A stretch of 64,000 nucleotides of DNA from Isoetes taiwanensis. Lineage: Eukaryota; Streptophyta; Lycopodiopsida; Isoetales; Isoetaceae. This document shows positions 1 through 9,961 of the stretch, one piece after another (position 1 is the stretch's first letter; each line of letters opens with the position of its first letter). Under the pieces are notes generated by a model. That model ran no database searches, had not been told where the DNA came from, and saw only the letters and a program-made list of their open reading frames with translations. The position numbers and the translations under genes are program-made. The DNA lies in contig JAJEKV010000516.1 of assembly GCA_021234155.1 (NCBI GenBank), positions 62,001 through 126,000 of the forward strand, in the 5' to 3' direction.

Positions 1-1116
1 TCCTTTATAGCCTTCCAGGAGACGCAGTTCAAGGGATCACCCTTTAGCCTACCTGTGTTCATGACGCCTGGTCCGATGAGGCGTGCCTGGGGAAGCGTCC
101 CCTTCCGTAATCACAGTGGTTCCATGGGTGAGCTAGAGAATACGTGCCGCATCAACGACCCCCGTGATCCTGCAACCTCCACTTTACTCACCCTAAATCT
201 ACTAAAGTGCAAGGTGCTCCATACGGATCACACCTCTACACCTGTGGAGTGTCGGACCCATACTCCGCCCTCTCCGTGACCTGGGCCATCGCCTAGCCCA
301 TTGTAGGGAGTCTCAGAGCCTTGTATGCTCATGCAAGACCCCACCCTCATGTCACCATTGTGTTCCTTGTCCGTCTGCTGCCGCACCATAGCATCTAGGA
401 CCGGGTGGGCTCTTGTGCACAGCCGCAATTAATGGGACTCTCCATGTATGCTATCTAGGAGCATACTACAATACACTGCTCAGGTCTCTACCCCGTAATC
501 CCCGCTTTAGTCGATTAAACAAAGAACTAACAATCCATCCTTTCGGAGTAAGAACCGTAATTGAATATAAAGAGAACTTGCTTGCAACAATCAAGGGTTA
601 GTTTCTATGATTGAATCACAAAGAGAGCGAGAGACGGACACAACCAAGTGTTATCTAGAATTCACATAGCCACCTACCACTCGGCCGGACTCGCTTCCAT
701 GGGGTGCCTCCATCTCCGGGAGTTGAGAATTCATTTGTTGCTTCACTGAGGCGACCGGGTATGGTGGTTCTCTGCAGTGTATGACGGCTCAGCTCACGGC
801 CTTCCTTGGTCGATCTTCGTGAGTCAATCCCAGGGGATAGGGGTCAAGTTGGCATCCAAACTTGGCAACCCCCATGTCGCCTAATCGATTGGGGCGGTGG
901 CCTTCCCCAAACAAGCAATTAGCCTAATTAAGTTATTAACTTTAATGTATTAAATTAGCATAGCTAATTTAATCCACTTTAAGAGTAACCCCCTAGGTTA
1001 CCATTAAGTTCCCATACCCCCATGGTGACGTACCTTTAGGGGGGTGACGTGCTTGTATTTGTACATGTCCCGTATAACTACGTGGCGTAGACCGTATAAA
1101 TACGTGGAACGTCACA
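1..1116 (-). mobile_element. LTR copy A (3' LTR, cut by window start)
   Basis: This is a long terminal repeat on the minus strand. Its 5' terminus reads TGTGACGTTC, starting at 1,116 and running down. It is a diverged copy of the LTR at 2,663-4,294, in the same orientation and order. Shared blocks include GTGTCGGACCC (about 247 here, 3,376 there), CTAGGAGCAT and GGTCTCTACCCC (about 455-495 here, 3,580-3,620 there) and the terminal GAACGTCACA. The distance from these blocks to the LTR start is similar in both copies (about 860 and 910 bases). The remaining third lies outside the window. No clear polypurine tract precedes it on the minus strand. Divergence between the copies implies an old insertion or two related insertions. 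Confidence 0.6.
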
Positions 1117-1552
1117 CAGGGGCCCCAGGTGGTTAGGGGTGTAACCCTATAGTCGTCAGGAACTCACCCGCATCACCAGAAGGCGTTCCAATGGCGCCTT
1201 CCTTATTAGGAGATTAGTGCCTTTGTTGAAAGTGCCTAATCTTCTGAACAAAACATCTTGGGGAGTTTGGCTCGTGTTGCGTCTTCTTACGGCTTCTCCG
1301 GCCTGGGTGGCGCGCCGCCCTCCCTTCACAAACTTCTCCACGTTACGCTTGCAATACCATCATTATACCTCGTCGACGGAGGTACTCTGGTATACCTTCA
1401 TTACCAGCGGCGAACTCGCGATCACGGAGCCGCGAATTCCTTCGCCCTGCTACCTTCTTCACTACCTTAGGTGGCTTGGGCCACTTAGGGTAGGGTAGGC
1501 GTCGCGATGGTTAAGTGAAGTTTCCCCAGCGTCTTGGGCCTCTTCCTCCTCT
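1117..1552 (-). other. 3' internal region of the LTR element, no clear gene
   Basis: This is internal sequence between the acidic ORF end at 1,553 and the LTR start at 1,116. On the minus strand it carries only short arginine-rich frames, for example 1,341 to 1,156. I see no protease, reverse transcriptase or integrase motif. The whole internal region is therefore only about 1.5 kb, which suggests a non-autonomous or internally deleted element. Confidence 0.4.
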
Positions 1553-2030
1553 TCATGTTCCTCCTCCCTCGTCTCCATCTCCTTCCTCCTCTTCCTCGTC
1601 TCCCCTCCTCGTTGGGCGAGGTTCCTCAATAGTCCGCGGTGCCCGTGGCTTATCCCTCGCCTTCTTCCTCCTCTCCTTCTCCTTGACTCCCTCTCTCGTT
1701 TCATGAAATGCCTTTGTCCTCAGGCCACCCTTCACTTTCTCCTTCCCCTTCTTCTTGCTTAAGAAGGGCACACTTTCTTGGGTGCTGGTGCAGTTCTTTT
1801 CTTTGCTCTTCCATTGCTCCTCTTGGTCTCCCTCCGGGGTGCTCCTCCTCTTGGTGGGATGGGGCCAAGGTGATGGGTTTCGTCGGTGTCTTTGGGTCTC
1901 CACCGGCGACAAGCTGCTCTGTGGCTCCTCACAGTGAGGCGTGGAAGGTCTCATCAGTCGAAGACGACGCCTCCTCCTCGGCCTGTGGGAGGTGCTATGG
2001 GATTTGTTTGCTATGACCTCCAGCTGCCGC
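1553..2030 (-). pseudogene. Charged C-terminal continuation of the LTR element's first ORF
   Basis: Just after the short H3-tail-like ORF stops at 1,995, an overlapping minus-strand frame continues to a stop at 1,553. It reads as a very charged protein: an arginine run (RPRRRRRLRL), then proline/serine-rich sequence, then lysine-rich sequence (KKKGKEKVKGG), then an acidic tail (GDEEEEEGDGDEGGG). The antisense of the last part is the pyrimidine-rich strand at about 1,530-1,700. A one-base frame change could join it to the upstream ORF to give a protein of about 180 residues. I recognise no gag, capsid or zinc-knuckle domain. The charge pattern suggests a nuclear or nucleic-acid-binding protein, but that is inference, and low complexity could produce it by chance. 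Confidence 0.35.
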
Positions 2031-2093
2031 CGCCGCCATCGAGGGTGAGCTCCTTGGGCTAGTCTTCCTATAGGTTTGTTTCGTTCTTGCCAT
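1995..2093 (-). CDS. Short ORF with a histone H3 tail-like N-terminus
   Basis: The first ATG after the leader of the LTR element opens a 32-codon ORF beginning MARTKQTYRKTSPRSS. The canonical H3 tail begins MARTKQTARKSTGG. After the initiator, residues 1-9 match except position 7 (Y for A). This keeps the residues corresponding to R2, T3, K4, Q5, T6, R8 and K9, followed by a swapped T-S pair. Similarity stops at about residue 11, so this is not a histone gene: nothing like the histone fold follows. The start has a favourable context, with A at -3 and G at +4. The ORF ends in the stop at 1,995, and a second frame continues with charged sequence. The gag position in a retroelement with no visible H3 body suggests tail mimicry or capture of a tail-coding fragment. 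The ORF itself is directly visible; its function is inference. Confidence 0.6.
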   Translation of the reverse strand: MARTKQTYRKTSPRSSPSMAAAAAGGHSKQIP

Positions 2094-2632
2094 ATTACCT
2101 GGCCCGAGAACCTCGGTGAAACCTGCGTAAGGCTGATCAAGAGAGAGAAGGTGGTAGGCAAGGTTTGAGGGGAAATGAGGTGGCAAGAAGATATTTAAAA
2201 GGAAGATGCTCTAAGAAATATTCTTCTATCATTAATAGGTTTAATAATTAGCCCCCTATTAATTACTCCAATATACTTAATTAGTAGTATATACTTAATC
2301 TTGTATTATACTATAATTTCGAATTTTTCCTAATGGTTTGAAGTGTTAATTATGAATTTCGCCATTTTTTCACCTGTGTCTCGGATTGGCATGATTCTTG
2401 ACCCTTTTTTAGGTGAAATCTGATGTTGATTCATAATTTTCACTCCAATTTTACTAGAATGTTAATTTAACTCATTCTTTTTCCTTCATCTAACAACTTA
2501 GCCTATTCCCTACGGACCCACTACCTAGGAGAAATATTTTTCCCTATTTTTAGGTTCCATGGTGGAAATTTTCATTTAGACACCCTATTAGACCCTCAAG
2601 TAGACTACTTTCAAGGATATGGTCACAAGCTA
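2094..2632 (-). other. Leader between primer site and first ATG of the LTR element
   Basis: About 540 bases of AT-rich minus-strand leader run between the primer-binding region and the H3-like ATG. No ORF of note lies here. This is a normal place for packaging and translation signals in Ty3/gypsy elements, but I can identify none. Confidence 0.35.
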
Positions 2633-2662
2633 GTTCTTGGTCAACCAAGAACATTGCTCTGA
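2633..2662 (-). promoter_or_regulatory. Degenerate tRNA-iMet primer-binding site with adjoining hairpin
   Basis: Directly after the LTR end (minus strand ...CATCACA) comes TCAGAGC. With the preceding A this is the last eight bases of the usual plant primer site TGGTATCAGAGC. The first bases are missing, as if a few nucleotides were deleted. Next to it lies a near-perfect inverted repeat, GTTCTTGGTCAACCAAGAAC (2,633-2,652), with a 9-base stem and a 2-base centre. This fixes the orientation of the element as minus. Confidence 0.55.
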
Positions 2663-4294
2663 TGTGATGCTCCCTAAAAAATAATGGCTCCCCAAACCCA
2701 CACCCCGTAGGAAATCCCCCATCCAGGTCCTCCGCCGACAAAGGCCCTCCGCCTATCTCAAGACTCGGGATCACCATAGTCGGAAAGGGGACAAGAAGGT
2801 GTCTTGCGCGCCCTTCCCTATGGCTCCTATCACGGTAGGAAGCATAAACATCGCCAGAACTAGCAATAATAATACATCATACTACCCCGGCAAGGGTAGC
2901 TCATCCACATATCCATAACCCAAAGAAGATAAACATATGTCATAAAACACGAGAGCTCCTACCCATGGCTCCGACTCACAAGGAGGTCGATCGTGGATAA
3001 AGGCCTCTAAGATAGAGCGTAATCGAAGTCATAACAATGGCGGGGCTGGCTATAGACAATGGCTCGGGTTGACCACTCCATCCGCCCCTCGTGTGCATAC
3101 TTTGCGAGAGTGAGCTAGATCAAGCTCGCATGACTCTAACCTTTTGGACACGCAATCCCATGGCATCACCCATCGGGACTACTCCTGTGTTGCATCTCCC
3201 CTCGGTCCGTCGAGGCAGGAAGGGTTGCATCTCCCCTTCCCGAGGTTTAGAGGTTCCTTATGGCGGCTAGAGAATCGTGGCGACACACGATTCGGCCCCG
3301 ACTTAATCCCCCAAAACAAGAGTCAAGTCAACACTTGCAACTCTTGAGAGGTGTGGAGGCACCATTGAGAGGTGTCGGACCCATGCCCGCCCACCAGTGG
3401 ACTGGGACCATAAGCCCTAGCCTCGCTGTGGGATCCCCGCAAGAGGCCACGCCAAGTGGGGTTCCTCCCCCGCATTGCCTCTAGCCCCGTGTGTAGTGTT
3501 GAGTCACATCATAGCTCCCATAGCCCGGTGGGTTCCTATGCCGCAGTGCCGCATAATATTAGGAACTAAAGGATCTAACTAGGAGCATTACTAAGTAAGC
3601 CTACTAGGTCTCTACCCCCTTCCCAATACAAGAGGAGCAAACATGATCAACCATCATCACATCTCATCATATCATGGTATCGGATAAGAACATCTTAACC
3701 TAATCATACATATCTAACTCCTTACGGTTAGGGTTCCTTGATTAGGGTTCAAGATGTTCAATAAGGGTTCTAGGATGGCTCTACTCTAGATACAACATAC
3801 GAGACCTATCCGAGTGCTAACTTCCAGATGAACTACTATGAACTCTACTCCCACCTACCGCCTCCCATTCTGGTGTCTCCATGCTCCTTGGCGGGGTAAG
3901 CCGCAGCTTCCTCCAAGATCGTGCACACACTTCGGGGCTGCTACACTGGCTATACCACGACGAGCGATGCTCGAAATGGGGTTTCCGAGCGCGTAGATGA
4001 GTGTTCGGGTGTTAGGGTCGGGAAAAGAGGTCTAGGGTTAGGGTTTGGGCCAATATAGGTTAGGGTCCACATGGGATGCCACGGCACCAATGGGGTGGGG
4101 TCGGTGGCCGGTTTGCCTAATAGGATAAGGCCATGTGGAAATGGGCCTTATCCTAAGGTTATCTAAGTTAAGCATTTAACTTAGATGTGCACCCAATACC
4201 ACTTTCTAAGGTATACAAGGCTACAAGGTAGACTTGTATAGTGATGGGTCCAGGAATATACGATTTATGGCATATATTCCCCTCGAACGTCACA
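2663..4294 (-). mobile_element. LTR copy B (5' LTR, complete, about 1.63 kb)
   Basis: On the minus strand this repeat begins TGTGACGTTC (4,294 downward) and ends GAGCATCACA (2,663). These are short inverted termini of the usual TG...CA form (TGTGACG with CATCACA). It is followed by a primer-site remnant. Its first 1.1 kb aligns in diverged form with copy A at 1-1,116. Short positive-strand ORFs inside it are not conserved and look random. I could not define a 5-bp target duplication because the far end of copy A lies outside the window. Confidence 0.6.
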
Positions 4295-5639
4295 AGTACG
4301 CTTCCCAAAGATGGGGTATAGTCTAGAAGGCAAAATGCGTAATAATCCGGGCTATAGGAAAGAATAAAATCGATTTGCAACCACCATGAAGAGCTTACTA
4401 AAAGATTTAGGTATGGTGCCCTGAGGATAACTCCGGCGATTCCAACACAAATAATCTTCTATACTCAAGATTCGACACTGATTTTAAGCCACTATATTAA
4501 TCAAATAGCTTTGTTTTTTGGCGGTTACGCAGATAATGACTTTGCTTGGCAAGGGCTTTGATTTAAACATCTAAACAGCCTTTCAAAGGGAAAGATTCCC
4601 TTTTCCATCAGAGAAGGTAAGATTGTCCGGACAGGCTAATTTTATTGAACATTCCTCACTTAAGTAGGATACCACAAGCGATGAACACCCGAGATACCGT
4701 AAGAAACCGAGAGTTTCAAGATAAGGATCAACTTAGCTCGGGTTAAACAAGTATTACTCGATTCTAAACTGCATATCAATTTTTTTTTTCTATATTCACT
4801 AAAGGATGCAAAAATCTGAAGCTTCGGCTAGAATCAAGTACTTAATTCATCGCGGCTTTAAGGTAGTCCCAAAATTATGAAAGATGGGTTATAATCACAA
4901 ACAAGCTTAGCTTATTACATTAAAGTGGAAGGTCAATCTTGGACTTAGATTTCCCTAGTTCAAACATACAAATTTCGAAACCGTAAATCATAAACTACTA
5001 TTTACAAGGCTCTAAGAGAAATCAGAACCTTGCTCGATACCACTTTGACCCTTAATCAAACGTTAGCCAGTAATCAAAAGATCAACCATATAATAATCCA
5101 GCACTAAAACAATCAAGATTCTCAAAACCGAACCAGGCCTCTAGCCCAAAGCTCTCCACCCAACCGGGCTCGCAAAAGCTAGAATCTCCAAGATAGTCCA
5201 TGCAATTTACGTCAAGCAAGAAGGGGTTTAGGATCATCAATCCTTAGAGAATCCTCTCTAAGAAACTGATACAAAGTTTATGGAAGACGGCAAGAGGCAG
5301 GTTGAAGGAGCAGACATGGAAAGGAGATGGAACTGCATCCAATAAGCGCACCTCTTTCCCTATATAGGGATTAAGGAGCCTTTTTGGAAAAAAGGTAAAG
5401 GTATGTGGGCCAATTATAGGATCTCAACCTTTTCCAAGGTTCCATAAATATCTCAATGGTGCAAGTCTTATATTCATTTCCCATGTAAGCATCTTGTTTT
5501 GGCTTTCCAAACCACTCCCTCGAGCACCACCATATCAAATGCCATCTCCAACTTGTGTAGTAATTTTGGCAAGAAGATGGAAGAGGTCCACGCCTTCAAA
5601 TAAGGAATTCAAGGAGATATGGACTAGCCTTTATAAAGC
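4295..5639. other. No gene recognised; AT-rich, probably repeat-derived
   Basis: There is no long ORF and no conserved motif. A TATA-like CCCTATATAGGG lies near 5,359. The stretch sits directly upstream of gypsy pol remnants, so it may hold older, unrecognisable parts of the same element. Confidence 0.4.
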
Positions 5640-7020
5640 GGCAAAACAGATAAGGAAAGAGGGAAACTTATAGGGATATAAGAGAGAAGGCAATCATCTC
5701 TACCATAGGGATAAACTTTGTGTCCCTGAATCATCAGGAGTAAGGAAGTTAATCCTTTATGACATTCACAATAGCCTAATAGCAGGCCATGCAGGGTTCA
5801 TGAAAACCTACTTCAAGATAAGAAGTAGTTATTATTGGTCGGTATGAAGAAGGAGATAGCCAACTACATTCAGCAATGCCGACACAATAAACCAAACAAA
5901 CACCGAAAGCAACTTCTAATTCCGGGATCCTTGGAACCCCTTGGCAGTCCCAACCGCTAAGTGGGAGGTGATGAGTATGGACTTCATAACCGACTCCCAA
6001 GGAATGAAGGGGGCCATGATGCCTTAATGGTAGTGGTGACAAATTATCTAAGATGGCTCATTTCTTGCCTTGTCGAACCACCCGGACACAACGCTAGACA
6101 CCGCTTCTTGCTCTTCAAGAAAAGGAGATATAGAATTACATGGGATGCCAAGAGAGATCATATCTCGATAGGGATCCCAAGTTTATAAGTGCCTTCGGAA
6201 GGACTTCTTCAACACAATCCGAGACCAAGTTGGCCATGAGCACGACCTATCATCCCCAAACCAAACGGTCAAACCAATTTGAATTATAGAGGACATGTTG
6301 AGAAGCTATATCCAGGAACAAGCAATCCAAACGGGGAGACTACATTTACTTGGTTGAGTTTGTATACAATAGCACCAAGCAAGAATCATCACAAATGTCC
6401 CCCTTCATGATTAAGTATGGGTATCAATGCTTGACACCGCACAAGACACCAGCGATAATCCAAAGGTCTAAATTTGAAGTTTCTCAACACATGTTGTTTG
6501 ATATGCAGCAGTTGGTGGAAGAGGTTAGAAGCTATCTTCTAGCAGCAAAAAGTCGACAAAAGAATATAATCAAACAAACATAGAACCGCAAGGAGTTTCA
6601 AGTTGGGGATAGTGTGTGGCTCAAGATCAAAGGTCAAGCAAGCAAAGCTTGAATTGGTAATTGCAGAAGCTTGCCCCAAGATGTTGGGACCTTTCAAGAT
6701 CACAGAGCAAGTGGGGAATCAAGCCTCACAAGCTCGATTTGCCACCCATCTCAAAGTCCACAAAGTCTTCCACCTAAGCCTATTGAAGACGCACACCCCA
6801 AACCTAGAGGAGGTCTTAGAGACTCCAACCTTGTTGGAGATGACGGAAGACCAAATCGAGATAGTTCTGAGTTAATTCGATAAGGCATTTAAGAAGACAA
6901 GAAGGTCCCAATTCCTTCAATATTTGGTCAAGTGGAAGCACTTGCCCATGGAAGACATAACTTGGATATTGAAGCAAGATCTAGAGAAGCAATACACCGG
7001 ACTATATGAAGGAGTTCGAC
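5640..7020 (+). mobile_element. Decayed Ty3/gypsy chromovirus pol: integrase and chromodomain
   Basis: Broken plus-strand frames give the end of a Ty3/gypsy polyprotein in the right order. First comes an H2C2-type integrase zinc-finger region at about 5,690-5,850 (KLCVPESSGVRKLILYDIHN, then a GHAG motif). Next is the integrase core with the typical gypsy stretch before the catalytic Asp (VMSMDFI in a shifted frame, about 5,965) and GHDALMVVV (about 6,012). A TYHPQTN-type segment lies near 6,247, and EFVYNSTKQESSQMSPFMIK at about 6,355-6,415. Then comes the integrase tail (FQVGDSVW, about 6,597; LGPFKI; HLKVHKVFHLSLLK). Finally there is a chromodomain-like end, QYLVKWKHLPMEDITW (about 6,920-6,967). 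Stops and frameshifts occur throughout, so no protein can be made. No protease, reverse transcriptase or RNase H is visible upstream. The chromodomain identifies the chromovirus branch, which is common in plants. Confidence 0.85.
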
Positions 7021-8293
7021 TGACTAAGTCATATCCGAAATGGTCGACACCAACTTGCAGTGCTTAGCTAAAGTAGCAGCCAGAAGAAGGCGTACACATT
7101 TTAGGCTAGTAGGATGCATATGCCATAATCTTGGAGTGTAGGCAATGATGAGATAATCTCTAAGGGCATTTTCTAGGCCGACAAGACGCCACAAGTGCGC
7201 ATGACCCGAAAGGGTCATGTGAGAGGAGAAAGCAGACATGGTGGGCTTTTATGATGAGACTATCATTCGGATGATCTCTATGCCACGGCGTGGCACGTGA
7301 ACCGATCATAGGGGGGTCATGGTGAGGTATGCGTGATCATGCGCGATGATGGGATCGTGAGACGTTCCCTAGCTTAAACCCCCAGGGGCATGAGGCATTG
7401 CTAGCTTGTCTTACTTTGAGGAAAGCCAAGCTAATGAAGCGTTGAATATAATTTAATGCAAGCTGGAAGGGACCTAAAGCGGAATGTTCGGAAATACAAT
7501 ATTGATTCTTAGTGAAGCTTTGATCGTCATATAATGATGTGCAATTTACATCCAAATTTGCTTCATTATACTACGATTCAATATGCTGTTCAGAAAATGT
7601 ATCTTTGTTCAGGCATGTGGTGATTTTCAAATGGCAAACATTGCATCTGCAATGGAAGTTTTGGAACATGAAACGTCATGCTTGAGGCACTACTTTGTAG
7701 CCAGATCCACATTATGAGAGCGATAATAACTAGAATAAGCGATAATAACTAGAATCTGATTAGAAGCTGACATATTAAAAAGTAGCATATTTTTCTGAAA
7801 AAGTGGGTCAACAACAAACCGCCCATTCTCATTTTTCTTCTACTAAGCTCAAATATATGAAAGCGAGACTTGAGTAAGATCCATGATCCGCACTAAATTT
7901 ATAGGAGGTCAATGTATCGTCATCACCATCTTTGGAATCGTCCATTTCTTGTTAGCTCATTCTTGGGAAGAGGAGTGCCATCGCCAACGTTAGGAAAAAA
8001 AAAAATCATGAAATCTTTGGTTTTAAAACTATCGCGATACAAGGCTTACCTTACGCCCTACCTTTGCATGCCATCGCTAAATTTGAAAGCTATAAAGACC
8101 TCGGGTTGCACCTCCTCCCATCTCCATTGTATTTTATTGGCTATTTTTTAATTTTGTTGACCCTTCAATTTATAAAATTGGTGATTTAATGGTGTAGATT
8201 AATGCCACTTCATATTTTGATGAGGTGGACATGTACTTTCGATGGATAGGCTAGAATTGCAAGAAAGGTCTTGAGGCTTGTTGGGCTGGCGGC
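7021..8293. other. No gene recognised; contains one small tandem repeat
   Basis: Short ORFs only. A 19-base unit (core CGATAATAACTAGAAT) is repeated twice in tandem at 7,719-7,757. Sequence just after the chromodomain may include the LTR of the gypsy element, but I cannot delimit it. Confidence 0.4.
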
Positions 8294-8414
8294 AAAAAAG
8301 AAAAGAAGAAAAGGAGAAAGGAGGAAGGAGGAAGGAGGAAGGAAGAAGGAAGAAGGAAGAAGAAGGGAAGGAAGAGGGAAAGCGGAAAAAAAAAAAGAAA
8401 AACAAAAAGAAAAA
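8294..8414 (+). repeat. Purine tract of GGA/GAA/AAG units
   Basis: About 120 bases of nearly pure purine on the plus strand, built from GAAAGGAGGAAGGAGG-like units and ending in A-rich runs. Frames through it give only lysine/glutamate/glycine or phenylalanine/serine repeats and are not genes. Such tracts can form triplexes. Confidence 0.85.
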
Positions 8415-9500
8415 CATGATAATTCGACTGCAAAATATTGAAAATAGATTGCATTGTATTTCTAGTGTAGGATTTGGATTTATGCATTTGTACCATAGGC
8501 ACTGGAACTCAATGACACTGATTGTAGAGAATATATCGCTTTAGCACTACAAGATGGCACTTCTATGTTAGTACTTGCATACTTGCAATGACAGTGACAT
8601 ACTAGAACAGCAAAAGATAGAAGGAAGTCACCAAAGAGGGTGGTTGTGCCCATGTCCACATGAAAGGGTTATATAGTACCATATCATTTCAGAAATTCAA
8701 AATTGGTAATTTGAAGAAAGCACTTGTCATCTACATGAAGCGTTTGGAAACTCAAATAAAATATGCAAGAAGCAAGGTAGTTATGCATAAAATTTGACAT
8801 GGAGCAACATTACATTGCTTGTTTTCCTAAGGTGTTATCATTTCAAAAATTTATGATGCTAGTAAGTATTCACAAGAAAGAAGTGCCATTAAAAAAATTG
8901 TTAATATGTGACTATTGTCATAACAATATGTGTCAAAGACCATTAAATATAATGGCAATAGAGAAAAGGGAGAACCTGCAACATATAGCGCAGGCATCAA
9001 TTGTATTAAACAATACTAAAATATCATTAGAGAAAAGAGAAAACCAAGAGCAATATGTCAAAATGTAAAAAGAAGGATAATGGGCACAATTATGATCAGA
9101 TTGCCACTTTAAAGATTTGCTGATGGGACTCAGTTTCTAGCTTGCTATGACAAGTGCGTCGAGGACAATAGAAAGAGTTTTGGCAAGGCAATAATCTTTA
9201 ATGTCAGAATTTGGGTAGGGGAAGGCGTTGAATGCATGGAATCGGGTAGGACAATCTCAGAAACATGTAAATAGATCGAGAAACCCACTTCTGGTTGTGC
9301 AGAATCAGTTCAACAACGGGTATAATCTAGTGCACGAACGCCTTCACCAGAATGGATCTGGCTGGAGTAAACGGAAGCACCTGGATACACAAGTAGATAG
9401 GGTAACAAAGATTTGATTTACAACAATGGGTAGTGTAGAAAAAGGACTGCATATATATATGTTTGAGAAGGATATCCTAATGGTATATTTTAACCATGGT
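8415..9500. other. AT-rich stretch without a recognisable gene
   Basis: An 89-codon plus-strand ORF at 8,799-9,068 has no family I recognise. The rest has short random frames. Confidence 0.4.
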
Positions 9501-9522
9501 CTGAGCTGGGAAAGGGTATTGC

Positions 9523-9961
9523 CACGTGAGCAAAAAGATAACCCTAACCCTAATATGCCGCCTGGATACTTCGAGAGGCTTTCCTTTGTTTTTTTCCTTG
9601 GTTTTTTTGGGAGACCGCGCGTCCTTTTTCTCAGTTTATGCGCGCGGTTGGTGGGTCAGCCATGATGGGCGGAACCCATCTTGCTCGTGTGAAAGCGGCA
9701 AACTACGGTCTACGCGTATACTATACGGTCTCCTTCTTGCCCTTGCAATATGTTGCATGCAGTCAGAGCCTGCCACGTGTCCACAATGCCTCCCAACTTG
9801 ACTCTTGAAACCAGGGCCCACCACGTGGAACATGCCACCACATTCCCGCCTCTTCTTATCGAACTCGGCCTCGCTATCTGCCCCCTCCATCCCACGTGTT
9901 CCCAATCGCTCCGATCTCCCCACGTGGCATGCCCCTATTGGCTTCGCCTCTTTAGGGTTCC
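9523..9961 (+). promoter_or_regulatory. Promoter-like block with five G-boxes and telo-box motifs
   Basis: CACGTG occurs at 9,523-9,528, 9,774-9,779, 9,822-9,827, 9,893-9,898 and 9,921-9,926. Four of the five have a C before the core, and the variants include the ABRE-like forms CCACGTGTCC and CCACGTGGC. Two CCCTAA repeats (telo-box type) lie near 9,540-9,553, and TTAGGGTT lies at about 9,952-9,959. ATTGG (a reversed CCAAT) is near 9,937. The block is GC-rich compared with its surroundings and sits about 1.2 kb upstream of the POWERDRESS-like start codon. G-boxes bind plant bZIP and bHLH factors in light and abscisic acid responses. That this block drives the downstream gene is inference from position. 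Confidence 0.6.

Noticed and set aside
1515-1706. Plus-strand serine/proline-rich ORF
   Set aside because: It is the antisense of the charged minus-strand frame and is low-complexity pyrimidine repeat.
1995-2093. A genuine histone H3 gene
   Set aside because: Similarity ends after about 10 residues. No histone-fold sequence follows in any frame, and the context is an LTR element.
8199-8544. Overlapping ORFs on both strands
   Set aside because: They translate the purine tract and give only Lys/Glu/Gly or Phe/Ser/Leu repeats.
9537-9557. Interstitial telomere
   Set aside because: Only two CCCTAA units are present. They fit promoter telo-box motifs better than a telomeric array.
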